Counted from the stretch's first letter, positions 26,688 to 37,320 are shown. The stretch: 63,957 nt of DNA from Coriobacteriia bacterium (GCA_015655215.1 JAATFL010000019.1:1-63957); one strand, 5' to 3'. Notes: generated by a model from the letters alone, not told the origin. Numbers and translations: made by a program.

Positions 26688-28196
26688 TCAGGCCCTTTCC
26701 TCGGGGTTCGCGTCCGTGGCAGGTGCCCCTGCCACCTGCTCGGTCTTCGCGCGCTTGCGTTCATCGGCGAGCTCCTTCGCGCGCTTGCGCGAACGCTCGG
26801 CATCGGCCCGCGCCGCAGCCTGACGCTCCTCTCGCTCGCGCTGCGCATCGCTGCGGCGCGCCGCAGCCTGTGCATCGCGCTCGGCGCGCTTACGCTCCTT
26901 CTCCTCGCGCTTCTCCTCCTCCAGCAGAGCCCGTTCGGGCAGTCCGGCGATGAGTTCAGGGCCCTTCGAGAGGGTGCGAAGGAGTCCGTCGTGGGTGCAT
27001 ACCTCGAGGCAGAGCCCACAGGCGGTGCAATGGCGCACGTCGGTCACGACGCGTGGGTGCTCCTCGTCCGTGCGGTCCCATATGCGGGCACCCACGGGGC
27101 AGGTCGTCACGCAGTCCCCGCATGCGACGCAGCTCGGCCCCGTGACGATCGACGGGGCGTCGAGGACGTCGAGGCACCTCTCGTATTCCCCCAGCAGGTT
27201 GAGGAGATGTCTCCTTTGGCCAGTCACGACGCGTCTGGCACATCCCTCGGGCAGGGCGCGGTTGCTATCGGTGTCCTCGGTCGCCAGGATGGCTCCCAGG
27301 GAGGTGAGGCGCTCCTGCTTGGATTTCGCCTTGCGCACGGCCGTCGTCTCGGTGCCAGCCGATGCCTTCCCCACGCGCATCGCCAGCATGCGGAGGAAGT
27401 TGCGACGGTCCTTTCCATAGTGACCGGTCTCGGGAATCTCGAGCTCGTGCCACGATCCCTCCAGCGGCACGTCGGCACCGAGCCATTCCTGCGCCCTTTC
27501 CACCGAGTCGAACATGAGGTCGGCGCCCGCCGGGGCGATGCAATCCAGACACAGGCCGTCGGGGAGGTAGACGCGGACGTCGAACTCGGAGCAGAGTGCG
27601 AACCATGTCTCGGCGGGGATGATGCCGAGGCAGGGGACGGTGTAGACGGCGTCGGATGCACCGTCAACATCCGTCTGCGAACAGGTGAGATAGAGCGTGT
27701 CGACATCGTCGCGTTCGGCGCGCGCCTTGATTCGGGTGTAGGCACCATATGCGGGGAAACTCGAGGACGATATGCCGTCGGTCGGGCACACGGCGGCGCA
27801 GAGGCCGCAGTGGATGCACTTCGACTGGTCAAGCAGGAGGTCCGGATTGACCGTGATCGCACCGACGGGGCATACCTCAAGGCACCGCGTGCAGCTGGCC
27901 GCCTCCCAGAGATGATGCTGACACCGGGTGCGCACCATGAGCACGTGGTCCTTCATCTCCGGTGCCTCGGTGTCCTCTTCGGTCGCATCGACGGATGGGG
28001 TCTCCGCGTCTTGCGGAAGGGGCGCCACCAGGCCTTCATCCGATTCCCCGTCAAGGGATGGTTCCCCATCGCCGCCGCGCGAATCGGCCATGGAGGCACT
28101 GTCCATGCCATCGGTCGTCTCGTGTTTGGCGTCGCCTTGGGCGATAGGCGCTTCGGACTCGGTATCGGTTGCGGTGGGGATGACTTCATCAGACAT
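26688..28196 (-). CDS. Polyferredoxin with MvhD-like middle domain (paralogue 2)
   Basis: 502 residues. An acidic, disordered N-terminal 80 residues precede HLWEAASCTRCLEVCPVGAI and CIHCGLCAAVCPTDGI. Then come YLTCSQTDVDG, TVPCLGIIPAETWFAL and CLDCIAPAGADLMFDSVERAQEW, collinear with paralogue 1. The C-terminal ferredoxin pair is CVACGDCVTTCPVGA and CTACGLCLEVCTHDGL. The last 90 residues are a highly charged helical tail rich in Glu, Arg, Lys and Ala (likely coiled coil), absent from paralogue 1. ATG 28196 follows GGAGAAG. It is the first gene of the minus unit, divergent from mazG. Inferred role: electron transfer; the redox partners are unknown. Confidence 0.85.
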   Translation of the reverse strand: MSDEVIPTATDTESEAPIAQGDAKHETTDGMDSASMADSRGGDGEPSLDGESDEGLVAPLPQDAETPSVDATEEDTEAPEMKDHVLMVRTRCQHHLWEAASCTRCLEVCPVGAITVNPDLLLDQSKCIHCGLCAAVCPTDGISSSSFPAYGAYTRIKARAERDDVDTLYLTCSQTDVDGASDAVYTVPCLGIIPAETWFALCSEFDVRVYLPDGLCLDCIAPAGADLMFDSVERAQEWLGADVPLEGSWHELEIPETGHYGKDRRNFLRMLAMRVGKASAGTETTAVRKAKSKQERLTSLGAILATEDTDSNRALPEGCARRVVTGQRRHLLNLLGEYERCLDVLDAPSIVTGPSCVACGDCVTTCPVGARIWDRTDEEHPRVVTDVRHCTACGLCLEVCTHDGLLRTLSKGPELIAGLPERALLEEEKREEKERKRAERDAQAAARRSDAQREREERQAAARADAERSRKRAKELADERKRAKTEQVAGAPATDANPEERA

Positions 28197-28311
28197 GGCT
28201 TCTCCGCGGTCGATGGGGTTTTGGATACGTGCGCCTTCAGTATAGCGAGTGGGGCGGGTGTCCATCACGTCCCGGAGCCGGACGGCGATAGGGGTTCGCG
28301 TACGTGACCTG

Positions 28312-28339
28312 ACGCATCGGCGACGTGTCGCCGATGCGT
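28312..28339. repeat. Perfect 12-bp inverted repeat between divergent genes
   Basis: ACGCATCGGCGA, loop CGTG, TCGCCGATGCGT. It lies about 115 bases upstream of the polyferredoxin start and 80 bases upstream of mazG. In a divergent promoter region it is a candidate operator; a terminator is unlikely as no transcript should end here. Confidence 0.6.
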
Positions 28340-28419
28340 ATCGGTCGCTGGGGTATCCTGGGTTTGATGGCACGGACCATGTCGTGCCCCATCCATCTCG
28401 AGGCAAGGGAGGTCCTCGC

Positions 28420-30725
<2,306 letters not shown>

Positions 30726-30746
30726 CTGGACGACGCGCCGGGCTCT

Positions 30747-30771
30747 CTTCGGGATGGCGTGCGTCCCGAAG
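30747..30771 (+). terminator. eno terminator candidate
   Basis: CTTCGGGA (30747-30754), nine-base loop, TCCCGAAG (30764-30771); a perfect 8-bp stem shortly after eno and before convergent ogt. No U-run. Confidence 0.5.
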
Positions 30772-30900
30772 GCATGCACGTGGACCATGCGCACGCGAGA
30801 GAATCCACACGGGGTCGGGCGTCGCAGCTTGCGAGTCCGGTCCCGTGTGGGTATGGCTGTCGCGAACGACCCGCTCGTCCCAGGGACCGACCCGCGTACC

Positions 30901-31443
30901 TCAGCGTGCGGTCCCCCTCGCCGGAGCGTGGAGATCGGTCGGGTCGATGCCCTCCAAGACGAGCAGCCTTCGCTTTCTTTCCACGCCGCCGGCATATCCG
31001 GTGAGGCTACCGTCGGTGCCGACCACCCGATGACAGGGAACGATGATCGAGATGGGATTGTGGCCGACCGCTCCACCTACGGCTTGCGCCGCTTGGCGCC
31101 GCCCCGTTCGCTCGGCTAGTTGGCGGGCGATCGCACCATAGGTGGTCGTTTGCCCATAGGGTATCTCTCGCAGGATGTCCCAGACCATCTGACGGAACAC
31201 GCTGCCCTTTGGAGCCAACGGTGGCATGAACCCGGGGTCGTGTCCTTCGAAGTACTCATGAAGCCAGGTGGCGGCCATGACGAATGCCGGGATGTCCGCC
31301 ACCGCGACCCTCTGCGCATCGGACGACAGCGTGGATGCGAAGTGTCTCTGGCCCTGCAGCCAAAGCCCCGTGATACCCGTGGCGTCACCGGCAAGGGAGA
31401 GGTCACCGATTGGCGAAGCCATCTCTGCGAGGTATGTGGGCAT
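30901..31443 (-). CDS. ogt: Methylated-DNA-protein cysteine methyltransferase
   Basis: 180 residues. The active-site motif IIVPCHRVVG carries the methyl-accepting Cys, and SVFRQMVWDILREIPYGQTT plus TYGAIARQL form the DNA-binding helix-turn-helix and tyrosine/arginine finger region. GGVERKRRLLVLEG follows as usual. The N-terminal domain is poorly conserved, as in Ogt. The protein removes methyl groups from O6-methylguanine in a suicide reaction. It is monocistronic on the minus strand and convergent with eno. Confidence 0.96.
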   Translation of the reverse strand: MPTYLAEMASPIGDLSLAGDATGITGLWLQGQRHFASTLSSDAQRVAVADIPAFVMAATWLHEYFEGHDPGFMPPLAPKGSVFRQMVWDILREIPYGQTTTYGAIARQLAERTGRRQAAQAVGGAVGHNPISIIVPCHRVVGTDGSLTGYAGGVERKRRLLVLEGIDPTDLHAPARGTAR

Positions 31444-31893
31444 CCGACGTCCTCCCGATCATCGAGTCTCGTCGCTGACGTGGAACCGTCATGGCAGCGA
31501 CGAGACAGCGTCCTGGATGTTCGTGGTCTATCATCATCTGTGGCCAGGTCCCGCACGTCGATCCCACCATGTTTTCCTCACCATAATCTGGGAGGGCCGG
31601 GGAGTCAAGGTCCTTGAGCAAAAGCGAGCTGTCCGCATGGCCCGTCGCCTGCGCCCCGTGGGCCTGAGCTGAGAGGTGATGGGCGATGGCCCACCTCTGT
31701 CCGTCGCGGTTCCATGGTGCCGGTTCGCACGTGCGGACCGGGGATGTATCCTCCCCTCGATATCGCGACCCATATCCGAGTATGCTAGTATGCGGGATGA
31801 GAATCGCGTACCCGGAGAACCCCGTACGCACCCCAAGGTCCCTCCCGCATGTCCGGTTGGGCGGTGAGAGACGAGAGACGAGGAGGAATGAGC
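31444..31893. other. Intergenic region without a supportable gene
   Basis: 450 bases between divergent ogt and the PNPOx-fold gene. Frames crossing it have no ribosome site and no family features. TATGCTAGTAT near 31781-31791 could serve as a -10 region for the downstream gene, but no convincing -35 box was seen. Confidence 0.5.
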
Positions 31894-32286
31894 ATGCAGG
31901 AAGTCTACGACTATCTCAAGAAAGTGAAGACCTACTACCTGGCGACGACGGATGCCGATCAGCCCCATGTGCGTCCGTTCGGTACAGCCCACGTCTTCGA
32001 GGGCAAGCTCTATATCCAGACCGGCAAGGTCAAGGACGTTTCCAAGCAGATCGTCGCCAACCCCAAGATCGAGATCTGCGCCTGCGACGGTTCCACCTGG
32101 CTGCGCATCAAGGCCGAGGCGGTCGAGGATGGGCGTCTGGAAGCCAGGCAGTCCATGCTCGACGCCTACCCTGACCTCAAGGGCATGTACCGTGCCGACG
32201 ATGGGAACACGCAGGTCTTCTACCTCAGGAACGCCACCGCGACCTTCTCCTCCTTCACCGAGGAGTCGCGGACCGTCACGTTCTAG
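31894..32286 (+). CDS. Pyridoxamine 5'-phosphate oxidase-fold flavoprotein
   Basis: 130 residues. The start MQEVYDYLKKVKTYYLATTD, then QPHVRPFGTAHVFEGKLYIQT and VANPKIEICACDGSTWLRI, match small PNPOx-like FMN-binding split-barrel proteins, often annotated NimC/NimA-like or general stress FMN proteins. True PdxH activity is unlikely at this size. ATG 31894 is seven bases after GAGGAGG; ATG 31888 is too close to that site. The gene is isolated. Expected cofactor is FMN or F420/heme in relatives; the substrate is unknown. Confidence 0.85.
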   Translation: MQEVYDYLKKVKTYYLATTDADQPHVRPFGTAHVFEGKLYIQTGKVKDVSKQIVANPKIEICACDGSTWLRIKAEAVEDGRLEARQSMLDAYPDLKGMYRADDGNTQVFYLRNATATFSSFTEESRTVTF

Positions 32287-32594
32287 ACCAAGGCAACCGG
32301 CAGGGAAGAACCCCGCTTGCGCCCCGCGGCTCACGGCGAGGCATATCAGGCCACCATCGCCGTGTCGCCCGTGTCCCATGCACGGTCCCTCAGGCCTCCA
32401 CATCGACGTCCCAACGACCCTGATACCATGGATGGTAGCCCGCAGTCGCGATGTCCATTCGGCGTCCAGGTGAGGCGGTGGAGGATGGTCGCCACCCATC
32501 AGTCGCCTGCGATGGTGGATGAACGTGTTCCTCAGCATGTTCCTCGGCAGCGGGGATGGATGAGGGAACTGCTTTCGTAGCTGGAGGGAAACGA
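32287..32594. other. Intergenic region without a supportable gene
   Basis: 308 bases. Only short unsupported frames and a small TACCA/TGGTA dyad near 32425 were seen. GGAGGG at its end belongs to the next gene. Confidence 0.5.
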
Positions 32595-33230
32595 ATGCCG
32601 GTGGTGAAACCAGCGCCCCAGAGGCGCAATTCCAAGAGAGAGGCCCGTGAGGCCGAGCGCGCTCGTCAGGAACGGGTCAAGGCCCGTATCGACGAAAACC
32701 ATCAGCGTGCCAAGGTCCAGGCAAAACAGGCTCGATCCAACGACAGGAAGCGTCGCCTCGAGGCGAACCGGGGACGTCTCACCCCCAACGTACTCGCGTT
32801 GACCTTCCTTGTCCTCGCCATAGTGGGCGCGGGGATCCTCTACCCGTCGGCACGCGTCTACTACATCGCGACCCGCAACAACGACCGGCTTGACGCGGAG
32901 CTCTCGGCCGTCCAGCAGCGAAACGACACGATACAGAGTCAGGTGGACGCCCTTTCCACCGATGAAGGGGTCGCCGACGAGGCACGCGCCGAACTCGGGT
33001 GGGTCATCGATGGCGAGAACTCGGTCACGGTCACGGGCATCGGGAGCATCACCTCCTCGACCACGCTCCCGGCGGCGGTGGACACCTCCACCATCAGCGC
33101 CCCCGTCACCTGGTACTCGCGCATCCTCGATCGCATCTTCTTCATCGACACGAGTCAGCCCGTCGCGGTCGATTCGGCATCGGGCGATGACACCGGCAAC
33201 GCCGCCTCGAGCGTGACGAGCACGAGATGA
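32595..33230 (+). CDS. DivIC/FtsB-like septum formation initiator
   Basis: 211 residues. A basic cytoplasmic N-terminus (residues 1-60, rich in Arg, Lys and Glu, probably coiled) precedes one membrane helix VLALTFLVLAIVGAGILYPS (about 67-86). A short extracytoplasmic coiled coil follows (NDRLDAELSAVQQRNDTIQSQ), then ADEARAELGWVIDGENSV, typical of the FtsB/DivIC family where an E-x-R-x-x-L-G-x-V-x-P/D motif closes the domain. It would recruit FtsL/FtsQ partners at the divisome. The C-terminal 60 residues are an added Ser/Thr-rich region. ATG 32595 follows GGAGGG by eight bases. The next gene overlaps by four bases. Confidence 0.85.
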   Translation: MPVVKPAPQRRNSKREAREAERARQERVKARIDENHQRAKVQAKQARSNDRKRRLEANRGRLTPNVLALTFLVLAIVGAGILYPSARVYYIATRNNDRLDAELSAVQQRNDTIQSQVDALSTDEGVADEARAELGWVIDGENSVTVTGIGSITSSTTLPAAVDTSTISAPVTWYSRILDRIFFIDTSQPVAVDSASGDDTGNAASSVTSTR

Positions 33231-34228
33231 GCACCGTCCATCGCATAGCGGCCATCGACATCGGCACCGTCACGATGCGCCTGCTCGTGGCCGACGTGTC
33301 GTCATCGGAAGGGGTGGGCGGCGATGCGACCCTTCCCCCCGTTCCCGTGGTCTCGACCGTAGATGCCCAGAGCGACATCGTGCATCTCGGCCTCGGTGTG
33401 ACGCAGACCCATAGACTCTCCGGGGAGGCGCTCGCGCGGGTCGATGCGGTCGCGCAACGCTACGAAGCCATCCTTCGCGACCTCGCCGGACAAGGTCGTC
33501 CTGCCGAGAGCGTCGTCGTCCTCGCCACGTCCGCCGCCCGTGATGCCGATAACTCACGACAGCTCGTCGATCTGCTCTCCCGACACGGCCTCTCGCTCAG
33601 CGTTATCTCGGGGAAGCGCGAGGCGCAGCTCTCGTTTCTCGGTGCCGTCGAATCCTTCCCCGGGAAGGACGTCCTCGTGAGCGACGTGGGGGGTGGGTCT
33701 ACCGAGCTCATACTCGGCTCCGCGCTGCCAGCGAGTCAGACCGTCATCGAGCGCTCGGCATCCTATCAGGTGGGCGCCCGTCGTCTCACCGAGCTCTACC
33801 TTGGCGAGGGTGTCGTCGCCTCGCGTGCCCTCGATGCCGCCTACCGCCATGCCCGTGAGACGATCGACCCCTTCTTCGAGGGGCTGTCGGTGCGACCGAC
33901 GCGTCTCGTGTCGGTCGCCGGTACCGCCACCACGCTCGCGGCTCTCCATGCGGGCATCGTCCCCTACGACGCCGCGCGTGTCCAGGGCGTGCAGCTCTCG
34001 TCAGCTGACGTGCAGGCATGCATCGACCGTTTCGCCCCGATGACGCTTGACGCCCGCATGCAGGTACCGGGGTTACAGCCGGCCCGTGCGGGGGTCATCG
34101 TCGGCGGCGCGGTCGCGCTCAAGGCGGTCATCGACGCTTCCCTGCTCGGCAATTGCACGGTGAGCACCACCGCCATCCTGCACGGTATCGTGCAGGATGC
34201 GTGGAGAGAACTCGAGGGCGGGTGCTGA
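33227..34228 (+). CDS. Ppx/GppA exopolyphosphatase family phosphatase
   Basis: 333 residues of the ASKHA fold. IAAIDIGTVTMRLLVADV is the phosphate 1 motif; the usual Asn-Ser of DIGTNSxR is replaced by Val-Thr, an unusual change. VVLATSAARDADN, LSVISGKREAQLSFLGA and VLVSDVGGGSTELIL (phosphate 2) follow, then VSVAGTATTLAAL. The family hydrolyses polyphosphate or pppGpp; which one is not decided by sequence, and the short length matches single-module actinobacterial Ppx1-type proteins. It overlaps the DivIC-like gene by four bases (ATGA), a pairing common in actinobacteria. Confidence 0.93.
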   Translation: MSTVHRIAAIDIGTVTMRLLVADVSSSEGVGGDATLPPVPVVSTVDAQSDIVHLGLGVTQTHRLSGEALARVDAVAQRYEAILRDLAGQGRPAESVVVLATSAARDADNSRQLVDLLSRHGLSLSVISGKREAQLSFLGAVESFPGKDVLVSDVGGGSTELILGSALPASQTVIERSASYQVGARRLTELYLGEGVVASRALDAAYRHARETIDPFFEGLSVRPTRLVSVAGTATTLAALHAGIVPYDAARVQGVQLSSADVQACIDRFAPMTLDARMQVPGLQPARAGVIVGGAVALKAVIDASLLGNCTVSTTAILHGIVQDAWRELEGGC

Positions 34229-34335
34229 CAACCTCAAGGACCACCCCGTTCGAGTCGTGTCCGATGATGTCTGACAACTTGCCGTCATCGCATCTCGTGT
34301 GAATCGTCTACTATGGAAACGTATCGGTGCCAGTT

Positions 34336-34421
34336 GGGGGTGTGGCGGAATTGGCAGACGCAGGAGACTTAAAATCTCCCATACCTTGTATATGTGGGTT
34401 CGAGTCCCACCGCCCCTACCA
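34336..34421 (+). tRNA. tRNA-Leu (TAA)
   Basis: 86 bases with encoded CCA. Acceptor GGGGGTG pairs with CGCCCCT, the anticodon stem GGAGA/TCTCC holds loop CTTAAAA (TAA at 34370-34372), a long variable arm follows, and the T loop is GTTCGAGTC. The long arm and anticodon make the Leu assignment firm. Confidence 0.97.
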
Positions 34422-34455
34422 AGAACAAGGCGTAACCGTACGTTGTCCCGACGGG

Positions 34456-34474
34456 CGTGGGTCGCCATCCCACG
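34456..34474 (+). terminator. Possible terminator after tRNA-Leu
   Basis: CGTGGG and CCCACG around a short loop, followed by TCGTTTGATT. Weak, but suitably placed 35 bases after the tRNA. Confidence 0.35.
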
Positions 34475-34583
34475 TCGTTTGATTCGATGAGGGCGAAGCG
34501 TGACGGGTTGGCATCCGGTGATTGGCTGAACGTTAGGTGGCGCCGGCATGCGAGTCGCCGTGCGACGATGAGATGGGAAGGCG

Positions 34584-35339
34584 ATGATGACCATGCAGGA
34601 CGTCATGTCAAGAAGCGCCCGGTCCGATCGAGGCGCGGTCGATCGCCAAGCAGGTCGACAGAGCCGTGCGGGCGACGATGGCCTGCGAGGCTCTCGCAAG
34701 GCGATGGCCCCGCGTGGTCAACAGGACCCTCGTGAGGGGCGTCCGTCCGGGGTTTCCGCAACCGCCTCGACCCTGCCACGTCCCCTGTGGATGATAACCG
34801 CCATCTCCCTTGTCGTCACGCTCGTCGTGGTTCTGCTCATCGGGTTTCTCGTCAAGGACTCCGACGTGTCGGGCGACGCCGCGAACACCGCGGTGTCCGA
34901 TTCCATCGCCGCCGGCGCCACGGACGTCAACATCCTCTCCACCATGGAGGGCGGCACGCTCACCTGGAACGGCACGGTGCTCGCCTACGGGTCTCCCACG
35001 GCCTCGGTCAGCCTCGGTGCCGTGAAGGCTTCGGCAACGTACGTGGATGCGAACACCTCGATCGAACAGGCCATCGCACTTGCCATCGCCTGCTTCGATG
35101 ACCCGAAGGTGACGAGTTTCAGCTTCGAGTCGATGAACACCGACGGCACGACGGCGGTCACCGTCGTCGTCGACCCCACGGTGACGACAGCCGAGCAGCT
35201 CAAGGCCCTCGAATCTGGGACACCCGAGGAGGCGTACTCCGCAGTGAGTTCCTACATCTTGACCGCTGCCGCCTACGGCACGTCGGGCTACACCATCGCC
35301 GAGACGGGCGGCACCTCTGCCTCGACGGCCACTTCCTAA
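34584..35339 (+). CDS. Single-pass membrane protein of unknown function
   Basis: 251 residues, no family recognised. A basic, disordered 65-residue N-terminus leads to one membrane helix MITAISLVVTLVVVLLIGFL (about 70-90). The extracytoplasmic part contains repeated Thr/Ala/Ser-rich strands, no cysteines at conserved spacing and no lipobox. It ends with a GGTSASTATS tail. GGGAAGG stands just before ATG ATG at 34584. The HicB-like gene follows after 15 bases on the same strand, so the two are probably co-transcribed. Confidence 0.65.
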   Translation: MMTMQDVMSRSARSDRGAVDRQAGRQSRAGDDGLRGSRKAMAPRGQQDPREGRPSGVSATASTLPRPLWMITAISLVVTLVVVLLIGFLVKDSDVSGDAANTAVSDSIAAGATDVNILSTMEGGTLTWNGTVLAYGSPTASVSLGAVKASATYVDANTSIEQAIALAIACFDDPKVTSFSFESMNTDGTTAVTVVVDPTVTTAEQLKALESGTPEEAYSAVSSYILTAAAYGTSGYTIAETGGTSASTATS

Positions 35340-35354
35340 CATTGGAGCAGTGCC

Positions 35355-35819
35355 ATGCGCTTCACGTACGAGGGCGTATTCGTCAGCCGCGATGATGGCG
35401 GTTTCGATGCGGAGTTTCCCGACATCCCCGGTTGTTCGACCTTCGGGGACGATCTCGACGATGCGATAGAGAGCGCTGCCGACATCCTCGAGTCTTTCCT
35501 GGCGCTCGCCCTCTCCGAAGGGGTCGAGTTGCCGCGCCCCACCTTGCACCATCGACTTCCCCCGACGGCGGAGGGCTTTAGCGTCCTCGTCTCCGTCGAG
35601 GTCGACCCGGACAGCGCGGTACCGGTTCGCACCACGGCCGAGGCGGCCGAGATGCTCGGCGTGAGCACCGGGCGCATACGTCAGATGATCCGTACGGGTA
35701 TTCTCGAGCGCCGGAAGGAGGGGCGCGACAACCTGATCACGCTCGCTTCGATCGAGGAGCGTCTCGATAGCCCGCGCTCTGCGGGGCGTCCTCGCAAGGA
35801 GATGGGGGTCGACCTCTAG
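35355..35819 (+). CDS. HicB-like domain fused to helix-turn-helix (orphan)
   Basis: 154 residues. Residues 1-60 form a HicB fold: YEGVFVSRDDGGFDAEFPDI, PGCSTFGDDLDDAIESAADI and the following helix. Residues 92-140 are a MerR/excisionase-type DNA-binding helix-turn-helix: VRTTAEAAEMLGVSTGRIRQ, then RKEGRDNLITLASIEERL. HicB antitoxins normally pair with a small HicA RNA-binding toxin upstream; none is present within 1 kb on either side. It may be a solitary regulator derived from a toxin-antitoxin system. It is 15 bases downstream of the membrane protein gene. Confidence 0.85.
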   Translation: MRFTYEGVFVSRDDGGFDAEFPDIPGCSTFGDDLDDAIESAADILESFLALALSEGVELPRPTLHHRLPPTAEGFSVLVSVEVDPDSAVPVRTTAEAAEMLGVSTGRIRQMIRTGILERRKEGRDNLITLASIEERLDSPRSAGRPRKEMGVDL

Positions 35820-35984
35820 CCCCATGTGCCCAGGGCATTCCCCCCTTCCACCCGGTTAATCGTTCGATGCCTCGTCGGTCTGGTACGATGCACAAGACAC
35901 CCAACGCGATGGGGCATGGTGGCTGAACCTGCATCAAGGCCATGCAATCGCTGCAACGATGGCAACCGATTCCTTTGAGGGGAC

Positions 35985-36998
35985 ATGTCGACGATATTCG
36001 AGGAGTTTCTCATCGGGCACTACCGGGATTTCGACGCTTACCTCGCGACCTATCTCGACGTGGAGCCGACGCATCCTGATATGATGCGCTATCTGTATGG
36101 ACCGCTTGGGCGCTACAGCGCCAACGGTGGCAAGCGCCATCGCCCTCTCATCTGCCTGCTTTCCTGCAAAGCGGTAGGCGGTGACCCGGCGATGGCCCGT
36201 TCCGCCGCCGCCGCCATCGAGAACTTCCACACCGCTGCACTGATACATGACGACATCGCCGATGACGCCAAATTGCGACGCGGCGAGCCCTGTCTGCACA
36301 TCACCCAGGGAGAGGGGCTGGCCATCAACGACGGTGACCTCGCCCTTTCTCTCGTCAACGGCACGGTCGTCAACGATCCGCTGCTCTCCGACGCGCTCAA
36401 GGTGCGCGTCGTTCAGGAGTTGGTTGCGATGACGACCCGCACGGTCGAGGGGCAGGCGCTCGATATCGGTTGGGCGCAGGACGATCGCTTCGACCTCACC
36501 GTCGACGACTATCTCGCCATGGCCCGCCACAAGACCGCCTACTACTCGGGGGGCGTGCCTCTGGCCATCGGAGCCATCGTCGGTGGTGGTACGGACGAAC
36601 AGGTGTCCGTGCTGCGCCACTATGGTATGAGCACCGGTCTCGCCTTTCAGATCCAAGATGACCTGCTCAACCTCATGGGTACCGAGGAGGCGACCAAGAA
36701 GGACTTCCGCGGTGATATCACCGAAGGCAAGCGCACGCTGGTCGTCGTACATGCCCTGGAGCATTCCGACCATGCCGATGAGCTCGTCGGCATCCTGCGC
36801 GCGGGCACCTCTGACCCCGATGAGCTGTCACGGGCGGTGGAGATCATGCAGGACGCGGGGTCGATCGACTTCGCGCACCGGTACGCGCTCGACCTGGTCG
36901 CGGACGCCAAAGCCAGGCTCATCGGCCGACTCTCCCCCAGCGAGTCTCGTGCCTTGCTGCTCTCCATGGCGGATTTCTTCATCTCTCGGAGCAGTTGA
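35985..36998 (+). CDS. Polyprenyl (isoprenyl) diphosphate synthase
   Basis: 337 residues. The first Asp-rich motif is IHDDIADDAKLRRG, the second is LAFQIQDDLLNLMG, and GGKRHRPLICLL precedes them; ALDIGWAQ and GDITEGKRTLVVVHAL are also family segments. It condenses IPP with allylic diphosphates to make geranylgeranyl or longer chains for menaquinone. The chain length cannot be read reliably, though small residues before the first Asp motif (NFHTAALIHD) favour longer products. Menaquinone would be the acceptor of the hydrogenase cytochrome b. ATG 35985 has TTTGAGGGG upstream. Confidence 0.93.
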   Translation: MSTIFEEFLIGHYRDFDAYLATYLDVEPTHPDMMRYLYGPLGRYSANGGKRHRPLICLLSCKAVGGDPAMARSAAAAIENFHTAALIHDDIADDAKLRRGEPCLHITQGEGLAINDGDLALSLVNGTVVNDPLLSDALKVRVVQELVAMTTRTVEGQALDIGWAQDDRFDLTVDDYLAMARHKTAYYSGGVPLAIGAIVGGGTDEQVSVLRHYGMSTGLAFQIQDDLLNLMGTEEATKKDFRGDITEGKRTLVVVHALEHSDHADELVGILRAGTSDPDELSRAVEIMQDAGSIDFAHRYALDLVADAKARLIGRLSPSESRALLLSMADFFISRSS

Positions 36999-37029
36999 GA
37001 CCATCGTGGGGGGTGCTCGCGCGTATCAT

Positions 37030-37053
37030 CCTCGCAGGATGCATCCTGCGAGG
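37030..37053. repeat. Perfect 24-bp palindrome
   Basis: CCTCGCAGGATG followed by its exact reverse complement CATCCTGCGAGG, 32 bases after the polyprenyl synthase stop. With no spacer it suits either a terminator with a small loop or a dimeric protein site. Confidence 0.7.
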
Positions 37054-37062
37054 GATCGTGAC

Positions 37063-37320
37063 ATGCATGCGGTTCAACGATTCGCGCAGCGCGATGGGAT
37101 GCGTCCACGGACGATTCCAGGGACGACGGTCATCCGACGGTCTCAGGGCGCCCGCGCGGTAGACGGTCGCGATGTTGCGTTCTATGCTATCGCCCGTGAG
37201 GTACGTGTCGTCGATGGTCTGCACGACGAGAGGGCCTTTGTGGATTGGGTGCGCGCCGGAGGCACGTCGCGTACGCCGTCCTCACACAGTCCCGAAGAGC
37301 TTGGAGGAGGAATCCATTGA
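37063..37320 (+). CDS. Possible small ORF coupled to the peptidoglycan-binding gene
   Basis: 85 residues if started at ATG 37063 (MHAVQRFAQRDG). The part VDGRDVAFYAIAREVRVVDG onward looks more protein-like than the Arg-rich start. Its stop overlaps the TTG start of the next gene (TTGA), and the next gene's ribosome site lies inside it, as in coupled pairs. Third-position GC is lower than in neighbouring genes and no homologue is recognised. It may be spurious. Confidence 0.27.
   Translation: MHAVQRFAQRDGMRPRTIPGTTVIRRSQGARAVDGRDVAFYAIAREVRVVDGLHDERAFVDWVRAGGTSRTPSSHSPEELGGGIH

Noticed and set aside
36979-37224. Minus-strand 81-codon ORF opposite the possible small ORF
   Set aside because: Starts well (MQTIDDTYLTG) but turns into Arg/Pro-rich sequence and covers the palindrome; no upstream ribosome site.
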